Below, piece after piece: positions 1 through 7,084 of a stretch of 10,686 nt of DNA. The stretch comes from Bacteroidales bacterium (GTDB lineage: Bacteria > Bacteroidota > Bacteroidia > Bacteroidales > UBA932): the NCBI GenBank assembly GCA_024401915.1, contig JAKSKA010000032.1, positions 1-10,686 on the forward strand, in the 5' to 3' direction. Within the stretch, counting starts at the first letter, position 1. Each line of letters begins with the position of its first letter. The position numbers were made by a program, and so were the translations under genes. The notes under the pieces are model-generated. The model saw only the letters and a program-made list of their open reading frames with translations, ran no database searches and was not told the DNA's origin.

Positions 1-985
1 GGCCGTCGAGACGGCAACCCTCGTCGAGGATCATGTTGCGCATGGCCTCTTTCTCGACTGCATGATAGTAGCGGCCTACGAGAGCGGTCTTTACTGCGTA
101 CTCGTCCTTCTCCTCGGGAGTGGTGGGTTCGGGAAGAGTTGCGATGAACTCGTCCTGGATAGCCTTGAAGCCATCCTCACGCTCGTGCTTGGGCTTTGCG
201 CTCTTTGCGAGGGCATAGCACTTGTCGTAGCAGAAGGACTCGACGGCCTTCTTGAGGTCCTCGTCCTCGAGGTCGTGGGGATAGTCGCGCTTGTTGACGT
301 CGGTCCCGAGTTCCTTCATAAGTTCCTTCTGGACGCGGCAGTGGCGCTTGATCTCCTCGTGAGCGAACTTGATGGCCTCGAGCATAACGTTCTCGGGAAC
401 CTCCTTCATCTCACCTTCGACCATCATAATGTTCTCCTCGGTAGCGGCGACCATAAGCTCGAGGTCGGCCCTCTCCATCTCGGAGAAGGTGGGGTTGATC
501 ACGAACTGGCCGTCGATACGGCATACACGCACCTCGGATACAGGGCCTCCGAAAGGCAGGTCCGAAGTTGCGAGTGCGCAGGAAGCGGCGAGTCCGGCGA
601 GTGCGTCGGGCTGTATGTCCTTCTCTGCAGAAATAAGGGTCACGTTGACAAACACCTCGAGGTGGAAGTCATCGGGCCAGAGAGGGCGGATAGGACGGTC
701 GATCAGACGGGAGATGAGAATCTCGTAGTCAGAAGACTTGCCTTCCCTCTTCATGAATCCGCCTGGGAAACGCCCTGCGGAATAGAATTTCTCTTTGTAA
801 TCTACTGTGAGGGGCATGAAGTCGGTACCCTCTTTCACTTCCTTGGCTGCACATACCGTTGCGAGAAGCATAGTGCCTCCCATCTTGATGACAGCGGAGC
901 CTTCCGCCTGCTTGGCGAGTTTTCCGGTCTGGATTTCGATCACGCGGCCGTCCGCGAGCTCGATTTTCTTGTTGATAATGTTCAT
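1..985 (-). CDS. pnp: Polyribonucleotide nucleotidyltransferase (PNPase), N-terminal part; gene continues past the left edge
   Basis: PNPase degrades RNA 3' to 5' by phosphorolysis in the cytoplasm and takes part in mRNA turnover. Translating from ATG at 985 gives 328 codons open to the window edge, so only the N-terminal portion is visible. The first RNase PH-like domain is recognisable: residues 32-60 include [13 protein letters not shown] and DFMPLTVDY, residues 71-82 read [12 protein letters not shown] (the PNPase FxKREG-type RNA-contact motif), and [13 protein letters not shown] follows at about 92-104. The helical linker begins at about residue 220 ([18 protein letters not shown]). The second RNase PH, KH and S1 domains lie outside the window. 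An AAGGAA sequence at 995-1000, 9 nt from the ATG, is a plausible ribosome-binding site, unusual among these genes. The gene follows rpsO, the same order as in many bacteria, but a terminator stands between them and I see no separate promoter. The identification is very secure. Confidence 0.96.
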   Translation of the reverse strand, partial: MNIINKKIELADGRVIEIQTGKLAKQAEGSAVIKMGGTMLLATVCAAKEVKEGTDFMPLTVDYKEKFYSAGRFPGGFMKREGKSSDYEILISRLIDRPIRPLWPDDFHLEVFVNVTLISAEKDIQPDALAGLAASCALATSDLPFGGPVSEVRVCRIDGQFVINPTFSEMERADLELMVAATEENIMMVEGEMKEVPENVMLEAIKFAHEEIKRHCRVQKELMKELGTDVNKRDYPHDLEDEDLKKAVESFCYDKCYALAKSAKPKHEREDGFKAIQDEFIATLPEPTTPEEKDEYAVKTALVGRYYHAVEKEAMRNMILDEGCRLDG

Positions 986-1014
986 TTTATTGTTTTCCTT
1001 AACGTCTTTCTACT

Positions 1015-1047
1015 AAAAAAGGGATGGCTCCACACAGAAACCATCCC
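1015..1047 (-). terminator. Rho-independent terminator between rpsO and pnp
   Basis: On the minus strand GGGATGG (1041-1047) pairs with CCATCCC (1021-1027). The stem can extend inward through TTTC/GGAG, with two wobble pairs, to about 11 bp closing a TGTGT loop. Six T residues follow at once (1015-1020). It lies 17 nt after the rpsO stop codon. This is a textbook intrinsic terminator. Because pnp starts only 29 nt after the T-run with no visible promoter, it may be leaky and set the S15:PNPase expression ratio. Confidence 0.9.
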
Positions 1048-1064
1048 TGAATTTCCTATCCTTA

Positions 1065-1340
1065 CTATCGACGGAGACCGAGCTCCTTGACGATATTTCT
1101 GTATCTCTCGATGTCAATCTTCTGGAGGTAATCCAGAACCTGACGACGCTTGCCGACGAGGCGGAGAAGACTACGACGCGTTACGACGTCTTTCTTGTTC
1201 TTCTTCACGTGCTCGGTAAGGTGAGCGATACGGTAGGAGAATAAAGCAACTTGACTCTCAGGTGAGCCGGTGTCCTTATTAGACTTTCCGTACTTCGCGA
1301 AAATCTCTTGCTTCTTTGAAGGCTCCAAATATTCAGCCAT
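1065..1340 (-). CDS. rpsO: 30S ribosomal protein S15
   Basis: S15 is a primary 16S rRNA-binding protein that nucleates assembly of the 30S platform. The 91-residue product begins [20 protein letters not shown] and contains the S15 signature: [20 protein letters not shown], then [27 protein letters not shown] and the [12 protein letters not shown] tail. The usual family length is about 89 residues. I chose ATG at 1340 because family homology starts there. The frame stays open to an alternative start at 1400, but those 20 codons fall on the promoter -7 element and leader hairpin and look nothing like S15. The AT-rich leader has no Shine-Dalgarno sequence. The gene has its own promoter upstream and a terminator downstream, so it can be a monocistronic unit. 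S15 represses its own translation in several bacteria through leader structures that differ between lineages; the hairpin at 1373-1387 is a candidate here. Confidence 0.97.
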   Translation of the reverse strand: MAEYLEPSKKQEIFAKYGKSNKDTGSPESQVALFSYRIAHLTEHVKKNKKDVVTRRSLLRLVGKRRQVLDYLQKIDIERYRNIVKELGLRR

Positions 1341-1372
1341 TGCGCAAAAAATTTTAAAAAAGTTACACTTTC

Positions 1373-1387
1373 CGGCCACCGTGGCCG
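1373..1387 (-). promoter_or_regulatory. Hairpin in the rpsO 5' leader (possible S15 autoregulatory site)
   Basis: CGGCCA (1373-1378) and TGGCCG (1382-1387) are perfectly complementary around a 3-nt loop. The structure sits between the predicted rpsO start site (about 1391) and the ATG at 1340. Just downstream in the transcript comes a short AAAGT-GTA-ACTTT stem that merges into T- and A-rich sequence. It could be an S15 binding site, a start-site-adjacent stabilising hairpin, or a weak terminator for the upstream gene. The stem is direct observation; the role is inference. Confidence 0.45.
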
Positions 1388-1397
1388 AAATAGCTTG

Positions 1398-1428
1398 CAA
1401 ATATAGATATAAATTTCAATATATCAAA
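1398..1428 (-). promoter_or_regulatory. Bacteroidota-type promoter for rpsO
   Basis: The minus strand carries TATATTTG at 1398-1405, an exact match to the TAnnTTTG -7 consensus of the Bacteroidota primary sigma factor. TTTG at 1425-1428 fits the -33 element, with a 19-nt spacer. The predicted start site near 1391 gives a leader of about 50 nt. The -33 element begins 3 nt after the stop codon of the preceding gene. Confidence 0.75.
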
Positions 1429-1431
1429 CTT

Positions 1432-3666
1432 CTACTCTGCCGGAGTCTCTGCGGGAGCCGCTTCGACCACAGCGGTGTCGGCGGGAGCCACTGCGGGCTC
1501 GACAGCCTCAACGACGGCCTCGACCTGCTCGGGAGCGGCCTCCTTGTGGCGGTGGATGCCCATCCAGCCGAGATTGTCGGTGAAGAACAGGACTGCCGCA
1601 GCTACCACGAGGGCGAGAAGGAACCAGCGCAGAGCCTTCCTCCAGGCGGGAACGACCTTCTTATAAGGATCGGCAAGTTTGAGATGGGGATACTTAGCGG
1701 TGGAGGTGAGAGCAGCGCCGAACAGGATGTTGACAAGCACGACGGAGTTGATGGCCCAGCCGTTGGCATTGAGCACGGGTCCGAGGTTGCGCTTGCGGAG
1801 CTTCCTCCAGGCGATGAAGCAGGCAGGACCTGAAATCACGAGCATAATGGCCACGAGAGCGAGGATGAGCTGCCACCATTTCATAGCCACGATGCCGCTC
1901 ACGAGGGCCTTGAGAGCCACGCCTATGCCGGCGAACGCCATACCGACGGCAGCGAAGATGCCGGCGAACTTGGCAATGTCGAAAGGCTGCTTTGCCTTTG
2001 TAGGATCGGCCGTATCAGCCTTTGCGAGCAGGTCTGCCGTTACTGCTGAATCCTTCTCGGATGCCGACTTGTCAATCTTGTCGGAGATGAAGTTGGCGAG
2101 CTTGCGGTAGGGGCTCCAGAACGCCTGGCGCACACTGATGGGGTTGTCGACGATCTTCGTGACGACTGCATCCCAGTCCTGACCGTCGCGGTCATAGAAG
2201 ATGGCGTTGGTGCCGGGACGGAGGTTCTTCACGCCGCCGGCCGTCATAACGGCAACGATGTCCATCGTGGCTGCCTTCACCTTGGAGGTGCAGCTGCAGT
2301 AGATGAGGAACATTCCGCTGAGGCCAGCCATATCAGCGTGGGCGCCCATATTCTCAACCTTGATACAGAGGTCGCAGCAGCGCTGGTCAATATAGAGTTT
2401 TCCGGCTTCGAAAGCGGCGCCGCCGTTCTCCCTGTCATAGAACTCACTGAATATCACATAGTTGTTAAGCAACTTCGAGAAGTCGCGGTAGAGATGGAGA
2501 AGCTTGTCCACCTCGTCGATGCCGGCGGATTCCTCAGCGAGGGCCGCATCCTGGTCCACGAGGGCGAGCAGTTCAGCCCTCTTTCCGCCGTCGAGGACAG
2601 CCTGGACTGCAGGGAGTCCGAGGGACTCGACAGCCACGCCGGCCTTCGCCGCCAGCCAGGCTTCGTAAGCGCCGAATTTGGCGATGACGCCCAGCCACTG
2701 TTCCTCGGTGATGCCCTTTGCCTTGGGGAAGTCGACGTCGAGCACCAGGGTCTTCACGGCCGCGAACGCAGCCGACCAGGCGGGATTGACTGCATCGAAA
2801 GGAAGCACGCACTCCGCTGTGGGGCGCGCCAGGGGGCAGGAAGAGATTTCCTCCTGCTGGGTGGCGAGATTCTGGCCGCTGATGGCACCGATCCTGTCCA
2901 CCGAGATGTCCACTGCATTCGAGACGTCACTGTCGAAACGGATGAGCTTGCAGCGCATAAAGTAATCGGCGACCTTGTCCTTCAGCGCATTGACAGCGTC
3001 GAGGGCGGCTGCGGTGTTGTCCCCGTAAGGGAAGACCGAAGGCTCGCCGGCCTTCTGCCAGGCGGCGTACGCCTCACATTCCTTGTAGAAATTCTCGATC
3101 TGCTCGGCATTCACGCCGGCATCCCCGCTGCGGTCGACACAGGAGCCGATCTTCTCTATGATGGTGGAGATGAGGGCCTTGAGGTCCGCGTCATCCGTGG
3201 ATTCGGGAGTGATGATGCCGTCACCGTTGAACTTCGTCCCCTTGAAGATGGCGACGCTGTCGGAAGTGTCGGCGACGGATATCCAGTCCTTCTTCTTTCC
3301 GAGGTTGTGGATTATGTGGAGAGCGGAGTCATACAGTTTTTCGCCGCTTTCGCTGCTGCGGTCGAGATGGTCGAGATTGATGGAATCGTTGCCCTTGAGG
3401 ATGTTGTCCCTGGTGCGGATGGACTTGCAGAGCCATTCGGCAGCAGCCACGACCTCGTTCACCTTGATCTTGCCGTCGCCGTCGGTGTCGAGATAGGCAA
3501 GGGTCCTGGGGTCCATATTGAGCCCCTTCACGGGACAGCTGAGTACGGTCCAGAGCTTCTGGTCGAGCTCGCCGAGATGGACGAGGTCCTCTCCGGACTC
3601 GACCTTGACTCTCGTCACTCCTCCGATGGAGCAGTAATTCCATTTGTAAGTTTCTTTCTTGTTCAT
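1432..3666 (-). CDS. EF-hand-containing membrane protein of unknown function (744 aa)
   Basis: I cannot assign a function. The N-terminal region has a canonical EF-hand calcium-binding loop at residues 60-71 (D60, D62, D64, K66, I67, E71; LDTDGDGKIKVNE). Two degenerate copies may follow: residues 145-156 (KFNGDGIITPE, lacking the first Asp and last Glu) and 178-189 (DRSGDAGVNAEQ). A long soluble middle region contains a cysteine group (C430, C431, C434, C457, C459) that could bind metal. Four hydrophobic segments follow at about 567-594, 597-619, 636-656 and 679-697. A 40-residue Ala/Glu/Pro/Val-rich tail ends the protein. There is no signal peptide, so the EF-hand region is probably cytoplasmic, with the membrane anchor at the C-terminus. 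The start at 3666 is supported by a promoter 32 nt upstream. From memory, similar uncharacterised EF-hand proteins of about this size occur in Bacteroidales. A calcium-responsive or structural membrane role is only a guess. Confidence 0.85.
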   Translation of the reverse strand: MNKKETYKWNYCSIGGVTRVKVESGEDLVHLGELDQKLWTVLSCPVKGLNMDPRTLAYLDTDGDGKIKVNEVVAAAEWLCKSIRTRDNILKGNDSINLDHLDRSSESGEKLYDSALHIIHNLGKKKDWISVADTSDSVAIFKGTKFNGDGIITPESTDDADLKALISTIIEKIGSCVDRSGDAGVNAEQIENFYKECEAYAAWQKAGEPSVFPYGDNTAAALDAVNALKDKVADYFMRCKLIRFDSDVSNAVDISVDRIGAISGQNLATQQEEISSCPLARPTAECVLPFDAVNPAWSAAFAAVKTLVLDVDFPKAKGITEEQWLGVIAKFGAYEAWLAAKAGVAVESLGLPAVQAVLDGGKRAELLALVDQDAALAEESAGIDEVDKLLHLYRDFSKLLNNYVIFSEFYDRENGGAAFEAGKLYIDQRCCDLCIKVENMGAHADMAGLSGMFLIYCSCTSKVKAATMDIVAVMTAGGVKNLRPGTNAIFYDRDGQDWDAVVTKIVDNPISVRQAFWSPYRKLANFISDKIDKSASEKDSAVTADLLAKADTADPTKAKQPFDIAKFAGIFAAVGMAFAGIGVALKALVSGIVAMKWWQLILALVAIMLVISGPACFIAWRKLRKRNLGPVLNANGWAINSVVLVNILFGAALTSTAKYPHLKLADPYKKVVPAWRKALRWFLLALVVAAAVLFFTDNLGWMGIHRHKEAAPEQVEAVVEAVEPAVAPADTAVVEAAPAETPAE

Positions 3667-3697
3667 ATCAGTCGCTATTGATTATTATCACAATTCG

Positions 3698-3730
3698 CAA
3701 ATATACAAATATTTCCGCTATTCCTGCAAA
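3698..3730 (-). promoter_or_regulatory. Bacteroidota-type promoter for the EF-hand membrane protein gene
   Basis: TATATTTG on the minus strand at 3698-3705 matches the -7 consensus TAnnTTTG. TTTG at 3727-3730 is a -33 match with a 21-nt spacer. The -33 box lies inside the last codons of rlmN, so this promoter starts within the preceding gene. The predicted leader is about 25-30 nt, without a Shine-Dalgarno sequence. There is no terminator after rlmN, so readthrough from the upstream operon is also possible. Confidence 0.7.
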
Positions 3731-4767
3731 CCGCCCGCGTGGCGTCCCGCAAGCAGGCCGCAGGCAGCGAGGATGTCCTCACCGCGCGAAGCCCTGATGG
3801 TGCAGGTGATGCCCTGTCCGGAAATCCTGTCGCGCAGCGCCTCCATCACCGGCATCGGGCTCGGAGCGTAGGGGAAATCCGGAATCTTGTGGAAACGGAT
3901 CAGGTTGACGCGGCACTCGAGGTCACGCAGCAGCCTTACCAGCGCGTCGGCGTGGGCCTTGTCGTCGTTCCAGCCAGCGAAGCAGGTGTACTCGAAGCTG
4001 ACACGTCTCTGGCCGCTGAAGTCGTACTGGCGAAGCAGGCGCACCACCTCCGCGATCGTGTACGCCTTCTGGACCGGCATCATATCCAGTCTCTCGGCCG
4101 CCACGGGGTTGTGGAGGCTCACGGCGAGATGGCAGCGGCAGCTGTCGAGATAGCGTTTCAGGGACGGAAGCACGCCCACGGTCGATACCGTGATGCGTTT
4201 CGGACTCCAGGCGAAGCCCCACGGGGCCGTGAGCACCTCGATGGCACGGAGCACGGCATCGGTATTGTCAAGCGGCTCCCCCATACCCATAAAGACGGTG
4301 TTCGTGAGCTCCGCGGACTCATCGACGCTGAGGAACTGGTTCAGGATGTCGGCGGCGGAAAGATTGCCGTGGAAGCCCTGGCGGCCGGTCATACAGAAAC
4401 GGCAGCCCATCTTGCAGCCGGCCTGGGAGGAGACGCAGAGCGTCCTGCGGTCGTCGTCGGGAATCATCACCGCCTCTATCGCGGAGCGCTCCATCGTGCC
4501 GGAGCGGGGGCACTCGACTTCGAAGAGGTACTTCTTCGTCCCGTCAGCGGACAGGGCGACGCCGCAGGGTGCCACCCGACCGACCTCGTACTTCCCGGCA
4601 AGCTTCTCGCGCGCCTGACGGGAGATGTTGGTCATCGAGTCGAAACTGTCCACACGGGCCACATAGAGCCAGCGCGCCAGTTGCGCCCCGACGAAGGAAG
4701 GGAGTCCGAGCCCGCCGGCAACGGCTTTGAGCTCGTCCAGGGTCTTGCCTATGAGTTTCTCTTTCAT
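3718..4767 (-). CDS. rlmN: 23S rRNA A2503 / tRNA A37 C2-methyltransferase RlmN (radical SAM)
   Basis: RlmN uses radical SAM chemistry to put a methyl group on C2 of A2503 in the peptidyl-transferase centre of 23S rRNA, and on A37 of some tRNAs. The 349-residue product has the radical SAM CxxxCxxC cluster motif at C118, C122 and C125 (GCKMGCRFC), preceded by C111 in LCVSSQ. GMGEPLDN lies at 161-168, and the C-terminal cysteine that carries the transferred methyl is C336 (DILAACGLL). E98 aligns with the conserved glutamate of the E. coli enzyme. RITVSTVG (191-198) and HLAVSLHNP (213-221) are further RlmN signatures that also occur in the related Cfr resistance enzymes. The housekeeping context and SLHNP/DMMPVQK sequence favour RlmN. 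Its ATG overlaps the stop of the MATE gene (ATGA, 4764-4767), implying translational coupling. All catalytic residues I could check are present. Confidence 0.95.
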   Translation of the reverse strand: MKEKLIGKTLDELKAVAGGLGLPSFVGAQLARWLYVARVDSFDSMTNISRQAREKLAGKYEVGRVAPCGVALSADGTKKYLFEVECPRSGTMERSAIEAVMIPDDDRRTLCVSSQAGCKMGCRFCMTGRQGFHGNLSAADILNQFLSVDESAELTNTVFMGMGEPLDNTDAVLRAIEVLTAPWGFAWSPKRITVSTVGVLPSLKRYLDSCRCHLAVSLHNPVAAERLDMMPVQKAYTIAEVVRLLRQYDFSGQRRVSFEYTCFAGWNDDKAHADALVRLLRDLECRVNLIRFHKIPDFPYAPSPMPVMEALRDRISGQGITCTIRASRGEDILAACGLLAGRHAGGLQE

Positions 4768-6122
4768 ATATGGATAGTGGACTTGTATTTCATTGACATA
4801 TAAACGCTTCTATATACCAGATGGGCGAAGTAGGCCGCAAGCAGGAGGTGCATCCCGAAGTTCCCGCCCACATCGAACAGTGCCGAACCGAGCCACCATA
4901 CGCCGAGGAAGGCCACCACGGAGCCGGCCATCGACGCGAGTATCTGCCGGGTCGCTATGGCCGCGAGGAAGATGCCGTCCCAGGTGAAGGCCACGCAGCC
5001 GAGCACCGGCATCGCCAAAAGCCAGGGAAGGAAGGGCCTGCAGGCCGCCACGACGCCCTCGTCGTCCGTCAGGACGCGCAGCATAGGCACGCCGGTGGCC
5101 GCATAGATGAAGATGAACGCGGACGCGATGGAGAGGCTCCAGACGAAGATATACTTCACCGAGCTGCGCAGCATCGGGGCGTTGCCCTCTCCGATGAAAC
5201 GGCCCGTGAGCGCTTCCCCCGCATAGGCGAAGCCGTCCGTGAAGTAGCTGAATATCATCAGCAGCTGCATCATTATCGACGAGCAGGCCAGCAGCATATC
5301 GCCCAGGCGCGCTGCAATCATCGTATAACCTATATATATGAATATGAAGCAGACGGAGCGCAGGAAGAGGTTGAAGTTCATCCCTATCAGCCCCTTCATC
5401 TCGGACCAGTGGAACGCCTCCCTGATCTCGGAGAGCCTGAAGGCCGAGAGCACCTTGCCGTACTTGAACACGGAAACGAGTATGCAGAACAGCAGGCCGC
5501 AGTACTGGGCCACCACCGTTCCGAGCGCGACACCCTTGAAGCCCATTCCCTCCCAGCCGAAGGCGCCGAAAGAGAGGATTATGCTCGCGATAACATTCAT
5601 CCCGTTGACTATCAAGTCTTTCCACATCGAGCTCACGGAGTCCTGCATCCCCACGAACCAGCCGCTGAACGCCATCAGCGACAGCGTTGCCGGCGCCGCC
5701 CAGATACGGACGAGGAAATACTGCGCCGCAAGCGACTCCACCTCCGGGGAGGCGTGGACCAGGAGCAGGGACAGCTTCAGGAAGGGCCACTGGAGCGCTA
5801 TCGTGACCGCAGCGATGAGCAGGGACAGCGTCATCGAGCGCAGGTATATCTTGGCACACTCCCTCATATCGCCGCGCCCGAAAGCCTGGGCGGTGACGCC
5901 GCCGGTGCCCGAGCGCAGGAAGGAGAAGTTCCAGTAGATGATGTTGAAGAGCAGGGCGCCTATGCTTATCGCGCCGATGAAGGAGGCCGCGCCGATACCG
6001 CCTGAAGCGGTGAGGTGGCCGGCCACGCCGGTGTCCACCATTCCCACGAGAGGCACCGTGATGTTTGCCAGGATGCTGGGCAGGGCCAGTCTGAGAATCT
6101 CCTTGTTCAACGCCCTGTCCAT
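4764..6122 (-). CDS. MATE family efflux transporter, DinF-like
   Basis: This is a 452-residue integral inner-membrane protein with about 12 hydrophobic segments, as expected for multidrug and toxic compound extrusion (MATE) transporters, which export cations or drugs in exchange for Na+ or H+. DinF-subfamily sequence marks are NFSFLRSGTGGVTAQAFGRG at 65-84, SGWFVGMQDS at 153-162, TDGFAYAGEALTGRFIGEG at 295-313 and FTWDGIFLAAIATRQ at 379-393. These repeat the two-lobe layout of the family. The start at 6122 gives a normal N-terminus (LRLALPSILANITVPLVGMVDT). The gene begins 2 nt after the rsgA stop and ends in an ATGA overlap with rlmN, so it is certainly cotranscribed with both. The substrate cannot be told from sequence. 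Bacteroidales genomes often place such a gene in housekeeping operons, so a resistance role should not be assumed. Confidence 0.93.
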   Translation of the reverse strand: MDRALNKEILRLALPSILANITVPLVGMVDTGVAGHLTASGGIGAASFIGAISIGALLFNIIYWNFSFLRSGTGGVTAQAFGRGDMRECAKIYLRSMTLSLLIAAVTIALQWPFLKLSLLLVHASPEVESLAAQYFLVRIWAAPATLSLMAFSGWFVGMQDSVSSMWKDLIVNGMNVIASIILSFGAFGWEGMGFKGVALGTVVAQYCGLLFCILVSVFKYGKVLSAFRLSEIREAFHWSEMKGLIGMNFNLFLRSVCFIFIYIGYTMIAARLGDMLLACSSIMMQLLMIFSYFTDGFAYAGEALTGRFIGEGNAPMLRSSVKYIFVWSLSIASAFIFIYAATGVPMLRVLTDDEGVVAACRPFLPWLLAMPVLGCVAFTWDGIFLAAIATRQILASMAGSVVAFLGVWWLGSALFDVGGNFGMHLLLAAYFAHLVYRSVYMSMKYKSTIHI

Positions 6123-6124
6123 CC

Positions 6125-7081
6125 CTATCTGAATTTCTTGTCCTCCTCGAGCATTCCGAGGTAGGAGTTGTAACGTTCGGCGCTTATCTCCCCAGCCTCA
6201 ACGGCTGCCTTGATGGCGCAGCCTGGCTCGTGGGTGTGGGTACAGGGCACGAAACGGCAGTCGTCGGCCCTTTCGAGCATCTCCGGGAAGTACCTGTATA
6301 TCTCTTCCGCTTCAAGGTCCACGAGGCCGAAGCCGCGCAGGCCCGGCGTGTCGATGATGAAGCCGCCGCCCTCCAGCGGGTACATCTCATAGAGCGAGGT
6401 GGTGTGGCGGCCCTGGAGATGGGCTTCGCTTATCTTGCCGGTTTTCGGGTCGAGGCTCGGGTCCAGCGCCTTTATCAGGCTGGATTTGCCCACTCCGGAC
6501 TCTCCGCTGACGAGGGTCAGTCCGCTGCCGCACAGCGCCCTCAGCTCCGGGATGCCTTCCCCGGTACGGGCCGAGGTCTCTATGACCCTGTATCCTGCGC
6601 CTTCGTATATCCTGCGGAATGCTTCCACTGCCTCGGGGTCTTCGCTGCGGTAGAGGTCCACCTTGTTCAGAGCTATCACGACCGGGATGCGGTAGACCTC
6701 GCAGGTAACCAGGAGCCTGTCCAGGAAGGGCAGCTTGATTTCCGGGAAATAGAGGCTCACGGCAATCAGCGCCCTGTCCAGGTTGGCCGCAATCACGTGG
6801 GACTGGCGGCTGAGGTTCGTGGACTTGCGGATGACGTAGTTGGAGCGTGGAAGGATCTCCGTTATCACGGCGGGGTGGGTCTCGTCGGGCAGCGGGCCGT
6901 TTATGATGTCGTAGCCGTCCTCGGTCTCGAAGCGAACCCTGTCACCCACGGCGACCGGGTTCGTGGAGCCGCTCTTCTCCAGCCTCACCTTCCCGCGCAG
7001 CACGGCCGCGAATGGCCGCCACCCGGGGAGCGGGCTCAGGAGGAAGTGGCTTCCTGCGTTCTTGACTACGACGGCCTCCAT
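6125..7081 (-). CDS. rsgA: Ribosome small subunit-dependent GTPase A (RsgA/YjeQ)
   Basis: RsgA is a circularly permuted GTPase that checks late 30S maturation and is stimulated by the small subunit. The 318-residue protein has an N-terminal OB-fold (about 1-85, with PVAVGDRVRFE at 42-52), then the permuted G motifs: G4 NKVD at 139-142, G5 ETSARTGEG at 168-176, G1 P-loop GESGVGKS at 193-200, the switch GRHTTS at 224-229, and G3 DTPGLRGFG at 244-252. The C-terminal zinc motif has C275, C280, H282 and C288 (DDCRFVPCTHTHEPGC). Every diagnostic element is intact and the length is normal. Its ATG is 3 nt after the manA stop and its stop is 2 nt before the MATE start. The context of RNase R and RlmN fits a ribosome-maturation operon. 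Confidence 0.97.
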   Translation of the reverse strand: MEAVVVKNAGSHFLLSPLPGWRPFAAVLRGKVRLEKSGSTNPVAVGDRVRFETEDGYDIINGPLPDETHPAVITEILPRSNYVIRKSTNLSRQSHVIAANLDRALIAVSLYFPEIKLPFLDRLLVTCEVYRIPVVIALNKVDLYRSEDPEAVEAFRRIYEGAGYRVIETSARTGEGIPELRALCGSGLTLVSGESGVGKSSLIKALDPSLDPKTGKISEAHLQGRHTTSLYEMYPLEGGGFIIDTPGLRGFGLVDLEAEEIYRYFPEMLERADDCRFVPCTHTHEPGCAIKAAVEAGEISAERYNSYLGMLEEDKKFR

Positions 7082-7084
7082 CCC

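Noticed and set aside
62..1090. A 342-codon plus-strand open frame at the left end
   Set aside because: It is the complement of pnp, whose minus-strand translation matches PNPase along its whole visible length.
1341..1400. A 20-codon N-terminal extension of S15 from ATG 1400
   Set aside because: The extension covers the promoter -7 box and leader hairpin, and S15 homology begins exactly at ATG 1340.
3718..4767. Cfr-type antibiotic-resistance methyltransferase
   Set aside because: Cfr shares the radical SAM motif, but the sequence around SLHNP and DMMPVQK and the housekeeping operon fit RlmN, with no sign of transfer.
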